A stretch of 39,928 nucleotides of DNA, taken from positions 1 to 39,928 of the forward strand of contig SXIK01000012.1 of assembly GCA_005772855.1 (NCBI GenBank). The letters run 5' to 3'. Below the pieces are notes generated by a model that saw only the letters and a program-made list of their open reading frames with translations, ran no database searches and was not told the DNA's origin. This DNA comes from Planctomycetia bacterium (lineage in GTDB: Bacteria; Planctomycetota; UBA8108; SXIK01). Positions within the stretch are counted from its first letter, which is position 1. Each line of letters starts with the position of its first letter. Of the stretch, positions 1-7,672 are shown piece after piece. Both the position numbers and the translations under genes were made by a program.

Positions 1-696
1 ATAGAGTTCCTCCGCCGGGCGCGTCGGGCTGAACAGCAGCTTTTCGGTCAGTGCGTCAAGTTTCCCGGCGGCGTGCAGCGACCGGATCGTCTGCACGATC
101 GTCTTGCCGTCCTGGTGGAGCCGCGTCAAGAACCCGAGGATCTCGCCCTCGGCGGCCGAGTCGAGATTCCCTGTGGGCTCGTCAGCCAGAATCACGAGGG
201 GATCGTTGGCAAGCGAGCGTGCAATGGCCACGCGTTGCTGCTTGCCCCCCGACAGCTGAAACGGACGTTGCTTAACTTGCGTGGCAAGCCCGACGAACGA
301 GGCCAGCGACAGTGCCCGTGCCCGGGCCTCGGAGGCGGAAACGCCCTGGTAGAAGAGCGGCACTTCGATGTTCTCGATCACGTTGAGGTGCGCGATCAAG
401 TTGTAGGACTGGAAGATAATACCCAGCCGCCGAGACCGAATCTCCGAGAGATCGTCGTCGCCCAACTTCGAGACGTCGTCGCCACCCAGCATGTACTGCC
501 CACTCGAGGGCCGCTCGAGGCAGGCGAAAATGCTGAGCAACGTCGACTTGCCGGATCCAGACGACCCCAGGATCGCCACGAACTCGCCCTGCCGGATGGA
601 AATATTAACCCCTCGGATCACGCAGATATTGCCCCCCTCGAGCGGATACTCCTTGGTGAGCTCAACAGTCTCAAGTGCCACCGGGGTAGCCATCAT
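1..696 (-). CDS. MacB-like ABC transporter ATPase (partial, 3' end beyond window)
   Basis: Cytoplasmic ATPase of an ABC exporter, probably paired with the HlyD and TolC-like proteins encoded just upstream. The translation shows a Walker A motif (GSSGSGKST, about residues 40-48), Q-loop (IIFQSYN), ABC signature (LSGGKQQR), Walker B (LVILADEP) and D-loop (NLDS), in the order and spacing of the LolD/MacB family. The start is one of two adjacent ATGs (694-696 or 691-693); the outer one overlaps the hlyD stop in an ATGA, indicating translational coupling. Odd point: after the D-loop, where this family has a TxVMVTHD-type H-loop, the frame reads [16 protein letters not shown] and no H-loop histidine is seen in the usual setting before the frame leaves the window at base 1. 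It could be a divergent or fused ATPase. The permease would lie beyond the left edge. Confidence 0.85.
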   Translation of the reverse strand, partial: MMATPVALETVELTKEYPLEGGNICVIRGVNISIRQGEFVAILGSSGSGKSTLLSIFACLERPSSGQYMLGGDDVSKLGDDDLSEIRSRRLGIIFQSYNLIAHLNVIENIEVPLFYQGVSASEARARALSLASFVGLATQVKQRPFQLSGGKQQRVAIARSLANDPLVILADEPTGNLDSAAEGEILGFLTRLHQDGKTIVQTIRSLHAAGKLDALTEKLLFSPTRPAEELY

Positions 697-2423
697 CGTC
701 CGCCTCCCGCCGCCACACTGCCATCCTTGTGCACCAGAGGCTTCACGCTGACGCCCTCCGGCCCACCCTGCTTGCCGGAGCTTTCACCAGCACCGCCGCT
801 GGACCCCGTCGACCCACCGGACCCGCCCCCCAGTTCAGGTCCGACCGATCGCGAATTCACGGCATGGATCTCCCTGGCGAGAGTCTCCATTTCCTTCTCG
901 CTTCCCCGACTCCTGATACCCTTGGGAGCCGGCGCAGTAAGCTGGATCACCTCCCCCTCCTCGAGACCGGCAAGGATTTCCATGAAGGATTCATTGAACT
1001 TTCCGCACCGAACGTTCCTGGGCAAGAACTCGCTTCCGCTGAGTACATAGCAAACCTGCGCCTGGTCGATCCTGCTGACGCTCTGAACAGGAACGAAAAC
1101 AATTTCTTTCAGGACTGCTATCAAGATTTCCACCTTGGCCGAGATGCCAGGGCGCAGGAGTCGCACGTCCGGGGAATCCTCGAGCGTGATCTCGGTGGCA
1201 TAGGACTTCAGGTCAGACTTGACCCAACGGTTGACTGAATCCGGCAGCATTCCGACTTTCGTCACATTGCCCTTCAAGCTCAGGCCGGGCAGGGAGTCGA
1301 CGCTCACAAGAGCCGGCAATCCTTCCTTCACTTGATCGACCCACGACTCCGGGACTTCCACATCAACGGCCATGACTGTCAAGTCGGGTAGATACATCAG
1401 GAGCTGCTTCTCGTGCACCTCGGCACCCTGCAAGATCCTGCGATCCCTCCGCCAGGGCTCCGCGTTGGCGTAAACGACGAGACCATCCTGTGGAGCATAG
1501 ATGATGGCCTTCTCGAGCTGATCGGAAATCTTCGCTAGCCTCGTTTTCGAAAGTACAACGGTGGACTCCTTGCCCCGTTTGGCGGCCTCATACTGTGCCA
1601 GTGTCGCCTTCGACTTTCGTTCCGCCCGCTTGAGGGAACTTTGGGCCTCGACATGGGCGGACTTGTACTTGGCGAGGTCCTTTCGGTGGGTGTACTCCTT
1701 GAGAAGCTTCCTCGCGCCGATCGCCTGGCTCAGCTGGATCTCCGCCTTCTCCCAGGAAAGCTTGTCGGCGGTGAGCTCGGTCCCGGAAATGTACCCCTTG
1801 TCTGCAAGTTTTTTCGTCCACTCGTACGTGTTCTGGGCTCGCTTCAGCTCCTGCTCGCTGATCATGACGTTCGCATCGGCCTTCATGAGCGAGAGCACGT
1901 ACTCGCCGCCCTCCTCGCTTTCGTATCGCATGAGATCGAGCTCCGAGAGCTGGCGGTCGAGCTCGGCCTTCTGAATGTCACTCTCGCACAGGCTCTTCTG
2001 GATCTCGAGCATCTCCTCGGCCTGCAAGTACTCCGCGGTAGCCCTGTCCACAGCAATCTGCTGCTGGTTCAGCTCCTGCGTCAGCTCGGAGTCATCAAAC
2101 TCGACCAGAACATCCCCTTTTTTCACACTGGCGCCCTCGGCGACCAGGCTCACGATGGTGTGCTGTCCCTCGAGTCTGCAGAAAATCGGTACCGATCTGG
2201 CCGCCCTCACGTCGCCGGGCTCGATGAGCGAGATCCGGAGATCTCCTCTCGTCACTCGGTACGTGAGCTCCCCTGCGACAACATCAGAGTCGTCAGCATC
2301 GCCCCCCCTGAAGAATGTGTAGCTGAACAGCCCCACCAGGGCGAGAGTCAGGATACTGAAGACAAACCTCCATGTGGGACGCCAGCCACGAGGGACTTCT
2401 CTGCTCGCGCGTTTATCCTTCAA
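693..2423 (-). CDS. HlyD/MacA-type periplasmic adaptor (membrane fusion protein)
   Basis: Periplasmic adaptor linking an inner-membrane transporter to an outer-membrane TolC-like channel. An N-terminal membrane anchor (FVFSILTLALVGLFSYTFF) is followed by a lipoyl/barrel-sandwich half (VSLVAEGASVKKGDVLVEFD), a long alpha-helical hairpin of roughly 180 residues rich in Glu, Lys, Leu and Gln, the second lipoyl half (IIYAPQDGLVVYA), a beta-barrel segment and a C-terminal membrane-proximal domain. The tail is a Gly/Ser-rich low-complexity extension, unusual for the family. Two in-frame TTGs are possible: 2427-2429 overlaps the tolC-like stop as TTGA, while 2421-2423 has AAGGAG eight bases upstream and is chosen here. 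The stop overlaps the start of the downstream ATPase. The family is certain; the transported substrate is unknown. Confidence 0.88.
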   Translation of the reverse strand: MKDKRASREVPRGWRPTWRFVFSILTLALVGLFSYTFFRGGDADDSDVVAGELTYRVTRGDLRISLIEPGDVRAARSVPIFCRLEGQHTIVSLVAEGASVKKGDVLVEFDDSELTQELNQQQIAVDRATAEYLQAEEMLEIQKSLCESDIQKAELDRQLSELDLMRYESEEGGEYVLSLMKADANVMISEQELKRAQNTYEWTKKLADKGYISGTELTADKLSWEKAEIQLSQAIGARKLLKEYTHRKDLAKYKSAHVEAQSSLKRAERKSKATLAQYEAAKRGKESTVVLSKTRLAKISDQLEKAIIYAPQDGLVVYANAEPWRRDRRILQGAEVHEKQLLMYLPDLTVMAVDVEVPESWVDQVKEGLPALVSVDSLPGLSLKGNVTKVGMLPDSVNRWVKSDLKSYATEITLEDSPDVRLLRPGISAKVEILIAVLKEIVFVPVQSVSRIDQAQVCYVLSGSEFLPRNVRCGKFNESFMEILAGLEEGEVIQLTAPAPKGIRSRGSEKEMETLAREIHAVNSRSVGPELGGGSGGSTGSSGGAGESSGKQGGPEGVSVKPLVHKDGSVAAGGGR

Positions 2424-2425
2424 GA

Positions 2426-4186
2426 TCAAATCTCCTTGCGAAGGGGCAGCAGGATCACTTCGCCCCCGTCCGTCACTCTCAAAGACTCGGTATCACGGAG
2501 GACCTCGAGGCGGGCAACGGCGTAGTTAATCAGTGCGGAGGTCAACGCGTTCCGAGCGGTGTTCAGGGAGGCTTGCGCCTCCAGCACGTCGCGCGTCTCC
2601 GCACGTCCAGCCTGAAAAAATAGCGAGGTGCTTTCCACACGTTCTGCGGCAAGTGCCAGGCTGATCTTCTGGATGCGAAAACTCACAATCTCGCGCTCGA
2701 GTCGGCGGTAAGCATCCCGAACGGTCAGACGAACACTGTCTTCAAAGAGGGAGAGGCTGCGCTTGCGGCTCTCGAGGTCGATGAGCGCCGCCACGTAGGC
2801 GTTTCGCTCGGCCTTGCGGTCCAGCGGAAGATTCAGGTCAAACCCGAAACCATACGCGCCGTTTGCAGAATTGAGCTTGAGAGGCGTCTGCGAACGGCCC
2901 CCGCTCGACGCAAGGGCCGCGTTCGCGTTCAGGTCGAGCTGCGCTCGCAGGCCATCCTCTCCCACACGAATTCGTCGAATCGAATCCTCGAGCAGATCCC
3001 GTTCGGTCTTCAAATCGAGGCGGGAAAGCAGGGCAGCCTGAATTGCCTCCTCGACAGGCCTGTCCAGCGGCTCCACGGACTCCCGGATGAGGTTCAGCAG
3101 CTCATCCTGAAGCAGCGTGACCTCCTGGTCGGCCGTGATCCCGAGGGTGACCTTGAAGCGGTCCAGCGCGGACTCGTAAATCTGCGCGGCGCTGCTCCAT
3201 TCATCCTGTGCTCTCAGTTCGTCTTGCCTCGCCTGGCCTACCTCGAAAGGGGGCCGCTTTTGCGCATTGGCGAGGGCCTCAACCCTGTCGCGGTTCGTGA
3301 CGAGACTCTGCCAGTTGAGGTAGGAGTTTGAGACCCGGTCGCGATTTTCCAGAACCCGGTAAAACTCGGTGATGACAATGACGGCAAACGTCTTTCGAAA
3401 TCGCTCAAAGGCTCGAACCTGGTACGTCACGCCACGCTCCGCCTGCGTGAGCGGCTCACGGACAACCTCCGTTCCAAAGCCACGAAGAAGCGGTTGGGTC
3501 AACGAGCCCCCGACGATGGTCTGCGCGACCTCGCGACGGTCCCCTGTGAAGAACTGAAAGAAGCTCTGGACAACTGTCACCGACAGGCGGGCTCCGTTGA
3601 CGAAGAGGAGATTCCAACCAGTACTCGGCGCCACCGATCCCGCTTCACCGTTCGAGTCGCGACTCCAGTCACCCGTGATGATTCCAAGAAACCGCGGCGC
3701 AAACTGGTGCTGCGCGAGGGTGAGGGAAAGCGCCGAGAGGTAGAGGGCCTCCTTCTGCGCCTGGTAATCTCGATTGTTGTGGAACGCGAGCCGCAGCGCG
3801 CCTCGGAGGTCAAGAATGTGTGTCGCAATCAACGGCACCGGCGACGGGCTCGCTCCAGTCGCGGATTGTGCGCCATCGGGGACAGGAGTGTTGGATGCCC
3901 CTGCCACCCCGGGAGCGTTCTGTGCGGAATTTTGAACGTTCAAGGACAATATTACCGGCTTCGGCTCCGGGGTCCGCCTCAAGTCCTCCGTCTCGCCAGC
4001 CTTGCCCTCCGACTCGAGTCTGGAGGGCACCTGGGTCAGTACAAAGCGGTTCTCCTCGCCCAGCACGCTCTTTCGCTCGTGCCGCAGAATCTCCGCGACC
4101 TCCTCATCGGCCGAACTCCTGTACCACGCGGCGCTGCAGCCGGAGAGGGCGACAGTGGAAATGAGGAAGAAAGTTGCGTGCCGCAT
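2426..4186 (-). CDS. TolC-family outer-membrane efflux lipoprotein
   Basis: Outer-membrane channel component of a tripartite efflux system. The open frame extends up to 4417, but ATG 4184-4186 begins a lipoprotein signal peptide (MRHATFFLISTVALSGC) with lipobox LSGC, so this start gives a 586-residue protein. After a Ser/Pro-rich linker come two long OEP-type helical repeats. The first includes LRLAFHNNRDYQAQ, and the second ends in a helix of the SLNTARNALTSALINYAVAR type, as in NodT/TolC lipoproteins. No strong Shine-Dalgarno is seen. It is the first gene of a minus-strand operon with the HlyD-like and MacB-like genes, overlapping the former at 2426-2429. The family is clear; the substrate is not. 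Confidence 0.87.
   Translation of the reverse strand: MRHATFFLISTVALSGCSAAWYRSSADEEVAEILRHERKSVLGEENRFVLTQVPSRLESEGKAGETEDLRRTPEPKPVILSLNVQNSAQNAPGVAGASNTPVPDGAQSATGASPSPVPLIATHILDLRGALRLAFHNNRDYQAQKEALYLSALSLTLAQHQFAPRFLGIITGDWSRDSNGEAGSVAPSTGWNLLFVNGARLSVTVVQSFFQFFTGDRREVAQTIVGGSLTQPLLRGFGTEVVREPLTQAERGVTYQVRAFERFRKTFAVIVITEFYRVLENRDRVSNSYLNWQSLVTNRDRVEALANAQKRPPFEVGQARQDELRAQDEWSSAAQIYESALDRFKVTLGITADQEVTLLQDELLNLIRESVEPLDRPVEEAIQAALLSRLDLKTERDLLEDSIRRIRVGEDGLRAQLDLNANAALASSGGRSQTPLKLNSANGAYGFGFDLNLPLDRKAERNAYVAALIDLESRKRSLSLFEDSVRLTVRDAYRRLEREIVSFRIQKISLALAAERVESTSLFFQAGRAETRDVLEAQASLNTARNALTSALINYAVARLEVLRDTESLRVTDGGEVILLPLRKEI
2432..2437 (-). promoter_or_regulatory. Shine-Dalgarno AAGGAG of the hlyD-like gene
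   Basis: AAGGAG on the minus strand lies eight bases before TTG 2421-2423 but only two bases before TTG 2427-2429. This spacing favours the inner TTG as the start. Confidence 0.55.
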
Positions 4187-4305
4187 GACTTCGTTGGATC
4201 CCGGGCCCACCAAGGGGCCTTGTGAAATTATTCTGTGCGCCCCACTCTGCCCGAATCGACATGCCACAGGTATCCATGACATCTCAGCAAGACGAGAAAG
4301 AAGTG

Positions 4306-4311
4306 TATACT
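4306..4311 (+). promoter_or_regulatory. Possible -10 element (TATACT)
   Basis: TATACT lies in the divergent region between the tolC-like gene and the methyltransferase gene, 52 bases before ATG 4363. No good -35 hexamer is visible at 17 bases. The stretch TATACTCCGCGC from 4306 to 4317 recurs exactly at 37239-37250, in another divergent intergenic region. Confidence 0.3.
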
Positions 4312-4362
4312 CCGCGCCGGCCCAGGCAAGGCTCCGAGAAGACTTCCAGGTCAATTTTACAA

Positions 4363-5439
4363 ATGATCCACAACCCTCACTCAAATTCAGCTCGAACTTC
4401 CAAGGTCTTGTGGCCACGGGTGATTTTTTTCCCGATCCTTTCTCTGGGCTGTCAGGCAGTAAACGAAACGAGGCTCCAGGAAGATTCCGACAAACCGCTC
4501 GAGCGCTTCGAGCCCGCTCCCCCCGAGGTTCTCACCGCCATGCTCGATGCGGCACAAGTGACCTCCGCAGACACCGTGTACGACCTTGGCAGCGGCGATG
4601 GGCGCATCGTTATTCAGGCCGCACGCCAGTACGGGGCGCACGGCGTCGGGATCGACATCGATGACCAACGGGTGCTCCTCGCTCACGAGCGGGCGCGCGA
4701 GGCCGGCGTTGAGACCCGGGCGACATTCAGGCAAGCAGATGCCCTGTGCGAGGACATCTCGGCGGCCACGGTTGTCACCCTCTTCCTGAGTTTGAGGGGC
4801 AACCCCAGGCTCGAAGAGAGGCTGAGGACGCACCTCCGACCCGGAACCAGGGTCGTCTCACTGCTGCCTGTTTTCACCGGACGGAAACCGGAGAGAACAG
4901 TCCGGGTCAGAGCGGCCGGAAAGGAGCACACGGTCCATGTGTGGACCGTCCAGGGGGCCGAGACGTCGCCCAACCTGGGCCCCTTCGTGCCGACACCGAT
5001 GCCCATCGTTCGCCTCATGCTCGAGATGGCTCAAGTGGGTCCCAAGGACCTGGTCTATGACCTCGGCTGTGGCGACGGAAGAATCGTCATCGAGGCGGCC
5101 AGGACCCACGGAGCTCGCGGTGTCGGAATCGAGTACGACGCACGCCTCTGCAAGGAGGCGAGGGAAAGGGCCGAGCGTGAGGGCGTGGCGGACCTCGTGG
5201 AGATCCGTCACGAGGATGTGACCCTCTCGAATTTTTCCGACGCCACCGTCGTCGCCCTCTATCTCTTGCCAAAGTCGAACGAGCTCCTGCGCCCCAGGAT
5301 TCAAGCCTTGCGGCCCGGCACTCGAATCGTCGCCCATGACTTCGAGATCGGCGACTGGAAGCCGCGCGAGACTCGAGAGGTCTGGCTCCGTGACAACACG
5401 GAGAGGCGAATCGTCCGCCTCTGGCACGTGGGAGAGTAA
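4363..5439 (+). CDS. Tandem-domain SAM-dependent methyltransferase, possibly exported
   Basis: Two class I methyltransferase domains lie in one chain of 358 residues. Each begins with the same layout: a helix (PPEVLTAMLDAAQV or MPIVRLMLEMAQV), then motif I (VYDLGSGDGRIVI about 72-84; VYDLGCGDGRIVI about 230-242), an acidic motif II (GVGIDID, GVGIEYD) and a late RPGTR(V/I)V strand. This resembles the FAM173/ATPSC-KMT-like lysine methyltransferase group, and the duplication is obvious by eye. The frame is open from 4222, but ATG 4361 region downstream of the possible -10 element, at 4363, begins a segment with a hydrophobic stretch ending in a cysteine (LWPRVIFFPILSLGC), which looks like a poor lipoprotein signal (Ser at -3). 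A cytoplasmic location would suit SAM use better, so export is uncertain. The substrate is unknown. Confidence 0.72.
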   Translation: MIHNPHSNSARTSKVLWPRVIFFPILSLGCQAVNETRLQEDSDKPLERFEPAPPEVLTAMLDAAQVTSADTVYDLGSGDGRIVIQAARQYGAHGVGIDIDDQRVLLAHERAREAGVETRATFRQADALCEDISAATVVTLFLSLRGNPRLEERLRTHLRPGTRVVSLLPVFTGRKPERTVRVRAAGKEHTVHVWTVQGAETSPNLGPFVPTPMPIVRLMLEMAQVGPKDLVYDLGCGDGRIVIEAARTHGARGVGIEYDARLCKEARERAEREGVADLVEIRHEDVTLSNFSDATVVALYLLPKSNELLRPRIQALRPGTRIVAHDFEIGDWKPRETREVWLRDNTERRIVRLWHVGE

Positions 5440-5777
5440 GTGCCTATTTCAGTCGCAACTTCACGGGCGAGGAGATTTCCTGGATTCGAGCGCTCATCGC
5501 TCGAGAGGCACAGGCAAGCCGCCTCCGACTTTCAGAGCTTGTCTCGGGAGGTCTGGCGTGGCTACGCCCTGATGGTCGTTTGAAGAAAATGTCCTGCCGT
5601 GTGACCATGCTCCGCATGCAGCGCGATGGCCTCATCTCTCTGCCGCCGCCACGAAATCGCCACGCTAACGGGCGGACGCGCCCTGGTATCCGCCCAGGGG
5701 TGGCGAGGGTCCACCGTCATCCCCAGGCCAAGCAAGACCCGGGCGGTCGGGAGGGACCATCTCAAGTGAAAGCCTGA
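5436..5777 (+). pseudogene. Fragment of a DruA/DUF4338-type protein
   Basis: A frame without a usable start codon begins at the end of the methyltransferase gene. It reads NFTGEEISWIRALIAR, then SRLRLSELVSGGLAWLRPDG, RLKKMSCRVTMLRMQRDGL and ISLPPPRNR, before drifting into Arg/Pro/Gly-rich sequence and a stop at 5775-5777. The helix, G-W-x-x-P-x-G-R-L-K, C-R, L-x-R-G-L-I-x-L-P-P-P-R layout is that of the N-terminal part of DUF4338 proteins. That family includes DruA of the Druantia defence system and many insertion-sequence-linked proteins. Start and C-terminal domain are both missing, so I call it a decayed remnant. Family assignment is from memory of the motif; no search was run. Confidence 0.58.
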
Positions 5778-5989
5778 CCACCGGCCAACCTCTTGATCTG
5801 CCACCCGCCCCGTAGGACAATCCCCCCCTCAATATTTCTCTGCGCACTCACCGTGCGCGTCATCAGTCATCGACCCTGTACTGGTCAAAAAGCTTCTTGC
5901 GATCCCAGGCCTGAGGTGGGTAGATCTTTTTTTCGCCTCGAACGCCGCGATCACGAACGAATCGAGCGCACCGATGGAGACGGTGGTCC
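5778..5989 (+). other. Intergenic region upstream of the pfa-ole operon
   Basis: No plus-strand gene is seen here; it should hold the operon promoter. A weak candidate is TTGCGA (5897-5902) and TAGATC (5921-5926) with an 18-base spacer. It is too far from consensus to rely on. On the minus strand a short frame ends in KKIYPPQAWDRKKLFDQYR (stop near 5863), which looks protein-like and may be the tail of another broken gene. I do not recognise it. Confidence 0.35.
5976..5980 (+). promoter_or_regulatory. Shine-Dalgarno GGAGA of pfaD
   Basis: GGAGA lies nine bases before TTG 5990-5992. No ATG or GTG lies in frame nearby, so this site supports the TTG start. Confidence 0.6.
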
Positions 5990-7672
5990 TTGGTAACACC
6001 TATCGAGACGAATCCAGAACTCACCCGACTCCACTTGCAGTCTGCCTCCAGACAGCCTGTCGGATGGTGGAGCCCCACCGACGAGGGTCCCACCCAGGAC
6101 CCGGCGCGGATCGCTTCCGCCCTGATGGACTTACGGAAGAATCTGATCCTCGTGGGAAACCCGCTGAATCCAATGCTGGCCTGCGGAGGTTGGGCCGTCC
6201 TTGGCCGCGATGCCGGGAGGGAGGACGCCCTGCCCATCGTCGCCTTTTCACCATCGCTTCGCCCGGAAGACCTGGGGGATCCGACCTTCTTGAAGGATCA
6301 CGGAGTCCAGTATCCCTACGTCACGGGCGCGATGGCCAACGGTATCGCCTCCGTGGAGGTCGTCGAAGCAGCCTCGCGGGGTGGAATGCTTGGGTTTTTC
6401 GGCTCCGCCGGGCTTCCCCTCGAAACCGTGGCCCGGGCCATCGATCGTTTGCAGACGAGCCTGGGCTCTTCACCCCACGGCTTGAATTTGATCCACAGCC
6501 CCAACGAACCCGGGCTGGAAGCGCAACTCGTGGATCTCTACCTCCAACGCGGAGTTCGCAGGATCGAAGCCTCGGCCTTCATGGAGCTGACTCCCGCGAT
6601 CGTGCGCTACCGTGTTTCCGGGCTCGAGGCCACGCCCGCTGGCGTTGTGGCTCCTCGCAACAGGGTCGTCGCCAAGATCTCACGTGCGGAGGTGGCCACA
6701 AGATTCCTGTCGCCTCCGCCAGAACGGATCCTTGCCGAGCTCCTGGCAAGGGGTCAAATCTCACGCCAGGAGGCTTCGTTTGCAGGGCGGATCGCGATGG
6801 CCGACGATGTGACGGTCGAGGCCGATTCGGGTGGTCACACCGACAACCGGCCGCTGGTCGCTCTCCTGCCCTCGATCATCGCGCTCCGGGACCGTCTCCA
6901 GGCGCAGCACCGCTTTGCGACGCCTGCACGTATCGGCGCCGCAGGTGGAATCTCGACGCCGGCTTCGGCCGCGGCCGCCTTCGCCATGGGCGCAGCCTAC
7001 GTCGTGACAGGATCCGTGAATCAGGCGTGCGTCGAGTCGGGATCGTCCGATGCGGTGAGGATTCTGCTTGCCGAGGCCGGCATGGCGGACATCGCGATGG
7101 CTCCCGCCGCCGACATGTTCGAGATGGGCATCAAGGTGCAAGTCCTGAAACGAGGAACAATGTTCCCCATGCGAGCAGCAAAGCTCTTCGACATCTATCG
7201 CTCCTCATCAAGCCTCGAGACGATCTCTCCACCGGAGCGAGCAAGCCTCGAGCGGGACCTCTTCCGCAGATCTCTCGAAGATGTGTGGCGTGAAACTCAC
7301 GACTTTTTCCTCGCTCGAGACCCGGCGCAGATCGAGCGGGCGCAGCGGGATCCAAAGCACAAGATGGCGCTCGTCTTCCGCTGGTACCTTGGGCTCTCAT
7401 CCCGTTGGGCCAACTCGGGCGATCCCACTCGCAGGCTCGACTATCAGGTCTGGTGCGGCCCCGCGATGGGTGCATTCAACGAATGGACTCGAGGCTCGTT
7501 CCTCGAACAGCCCGCGAACCGCCGCGTGGCCATCGTCGCACGCAATATCCTTCACGGTGCGGCCTACAGTCTCCGTCTGAGCCTGCTGCGATCGCAGGGT
7601 ATACACCTTCAGGGTGTTTCAGCTCGGGCGGCTCCACTCGAATCTCAGGAACTGGACAGGTACTTGAATTGA
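5990..7672 (+). CDS. pfaD: PfaD-type trans-acting enoyl reductase of a PUFA synthase
   Basis: FMN-dependent enoyl-ACP reductase of the 2-nitropropane dioxygenase-like TIM-barrel type. It reduces enoyl intermediates for the iterative synthases encoded next. Family marks include GWWSPTDEG near the N-terminus, IGAAGGISTPASAAAAFAMG and AAYVVTGSVNQAC in the barrel, MAPAADMFEMGIKVQVLKRG, and a C-terminal WCGPAMGAFNEWTRGSFLE region typical of PfaD. At 560 residues it is full length. The start is TTG with GGAGA nine bases upstream. Its TGA overlaps the TTG of the next gene (TTGA, 7669-7672). A pfaD-first gene order resembles the pfa1-pfa2-pfa3 loci of myxobacteria rather than the pfaABCD order of Shewanella. 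Confidence 0.93.
   Translation: MVTPIETNPELTRLHLQSASRQPVGWWSPTDEGPTQDPARIASALMDLRKNLILVGNPLNPMLACGGWAVLGRDAGREDALPIVAFSPSLRPEDLGDPTFLKDHGVQYPYVTGAMANGIASVEVVEAASRGGMLGFFGSAGLPLETVARAIDRLQTSLGSSPHGLNLIHSPNEPGLEAQLVDLYLQRGVRRIEASAFMELTPAIVRYRVSGLEATPAGVVAPRNRVVAKISRAEVATRFLSPPPERILAELLARGQISRQEASFAGRIAMADDVTVEADSGGHTDNRPLVALLPSIIALRDRLQAQHRFATPARIGAAGGISTPASAAAAFAMGAAYVVTGSVNQACVESGSSDAVRILLAEAGMADIAMAPAADMFEMGIKVQVLKRGTMFPMRAAKLFDIYRSSSSLETISPPERASLERDLFRRSLEDVWRETHDFFLARDPAQIERAQRDPKHKMALVFRWYLGLSSRWANSGDPTRRLDYQVWCGPAMGAFNEWTRGSFLEQPANRRVAIVARNILHGAAYSLRLSLLRSQGIHLQGVSARAAPLESQELDRYLN

Noticed and set aside
73-1050. Long plus-strand frame of 325 codons
   Set aside because: It is antisense to the ABC ATPase and HlyD-like genes and has no family features; typical of G+C-rich shadow frames.
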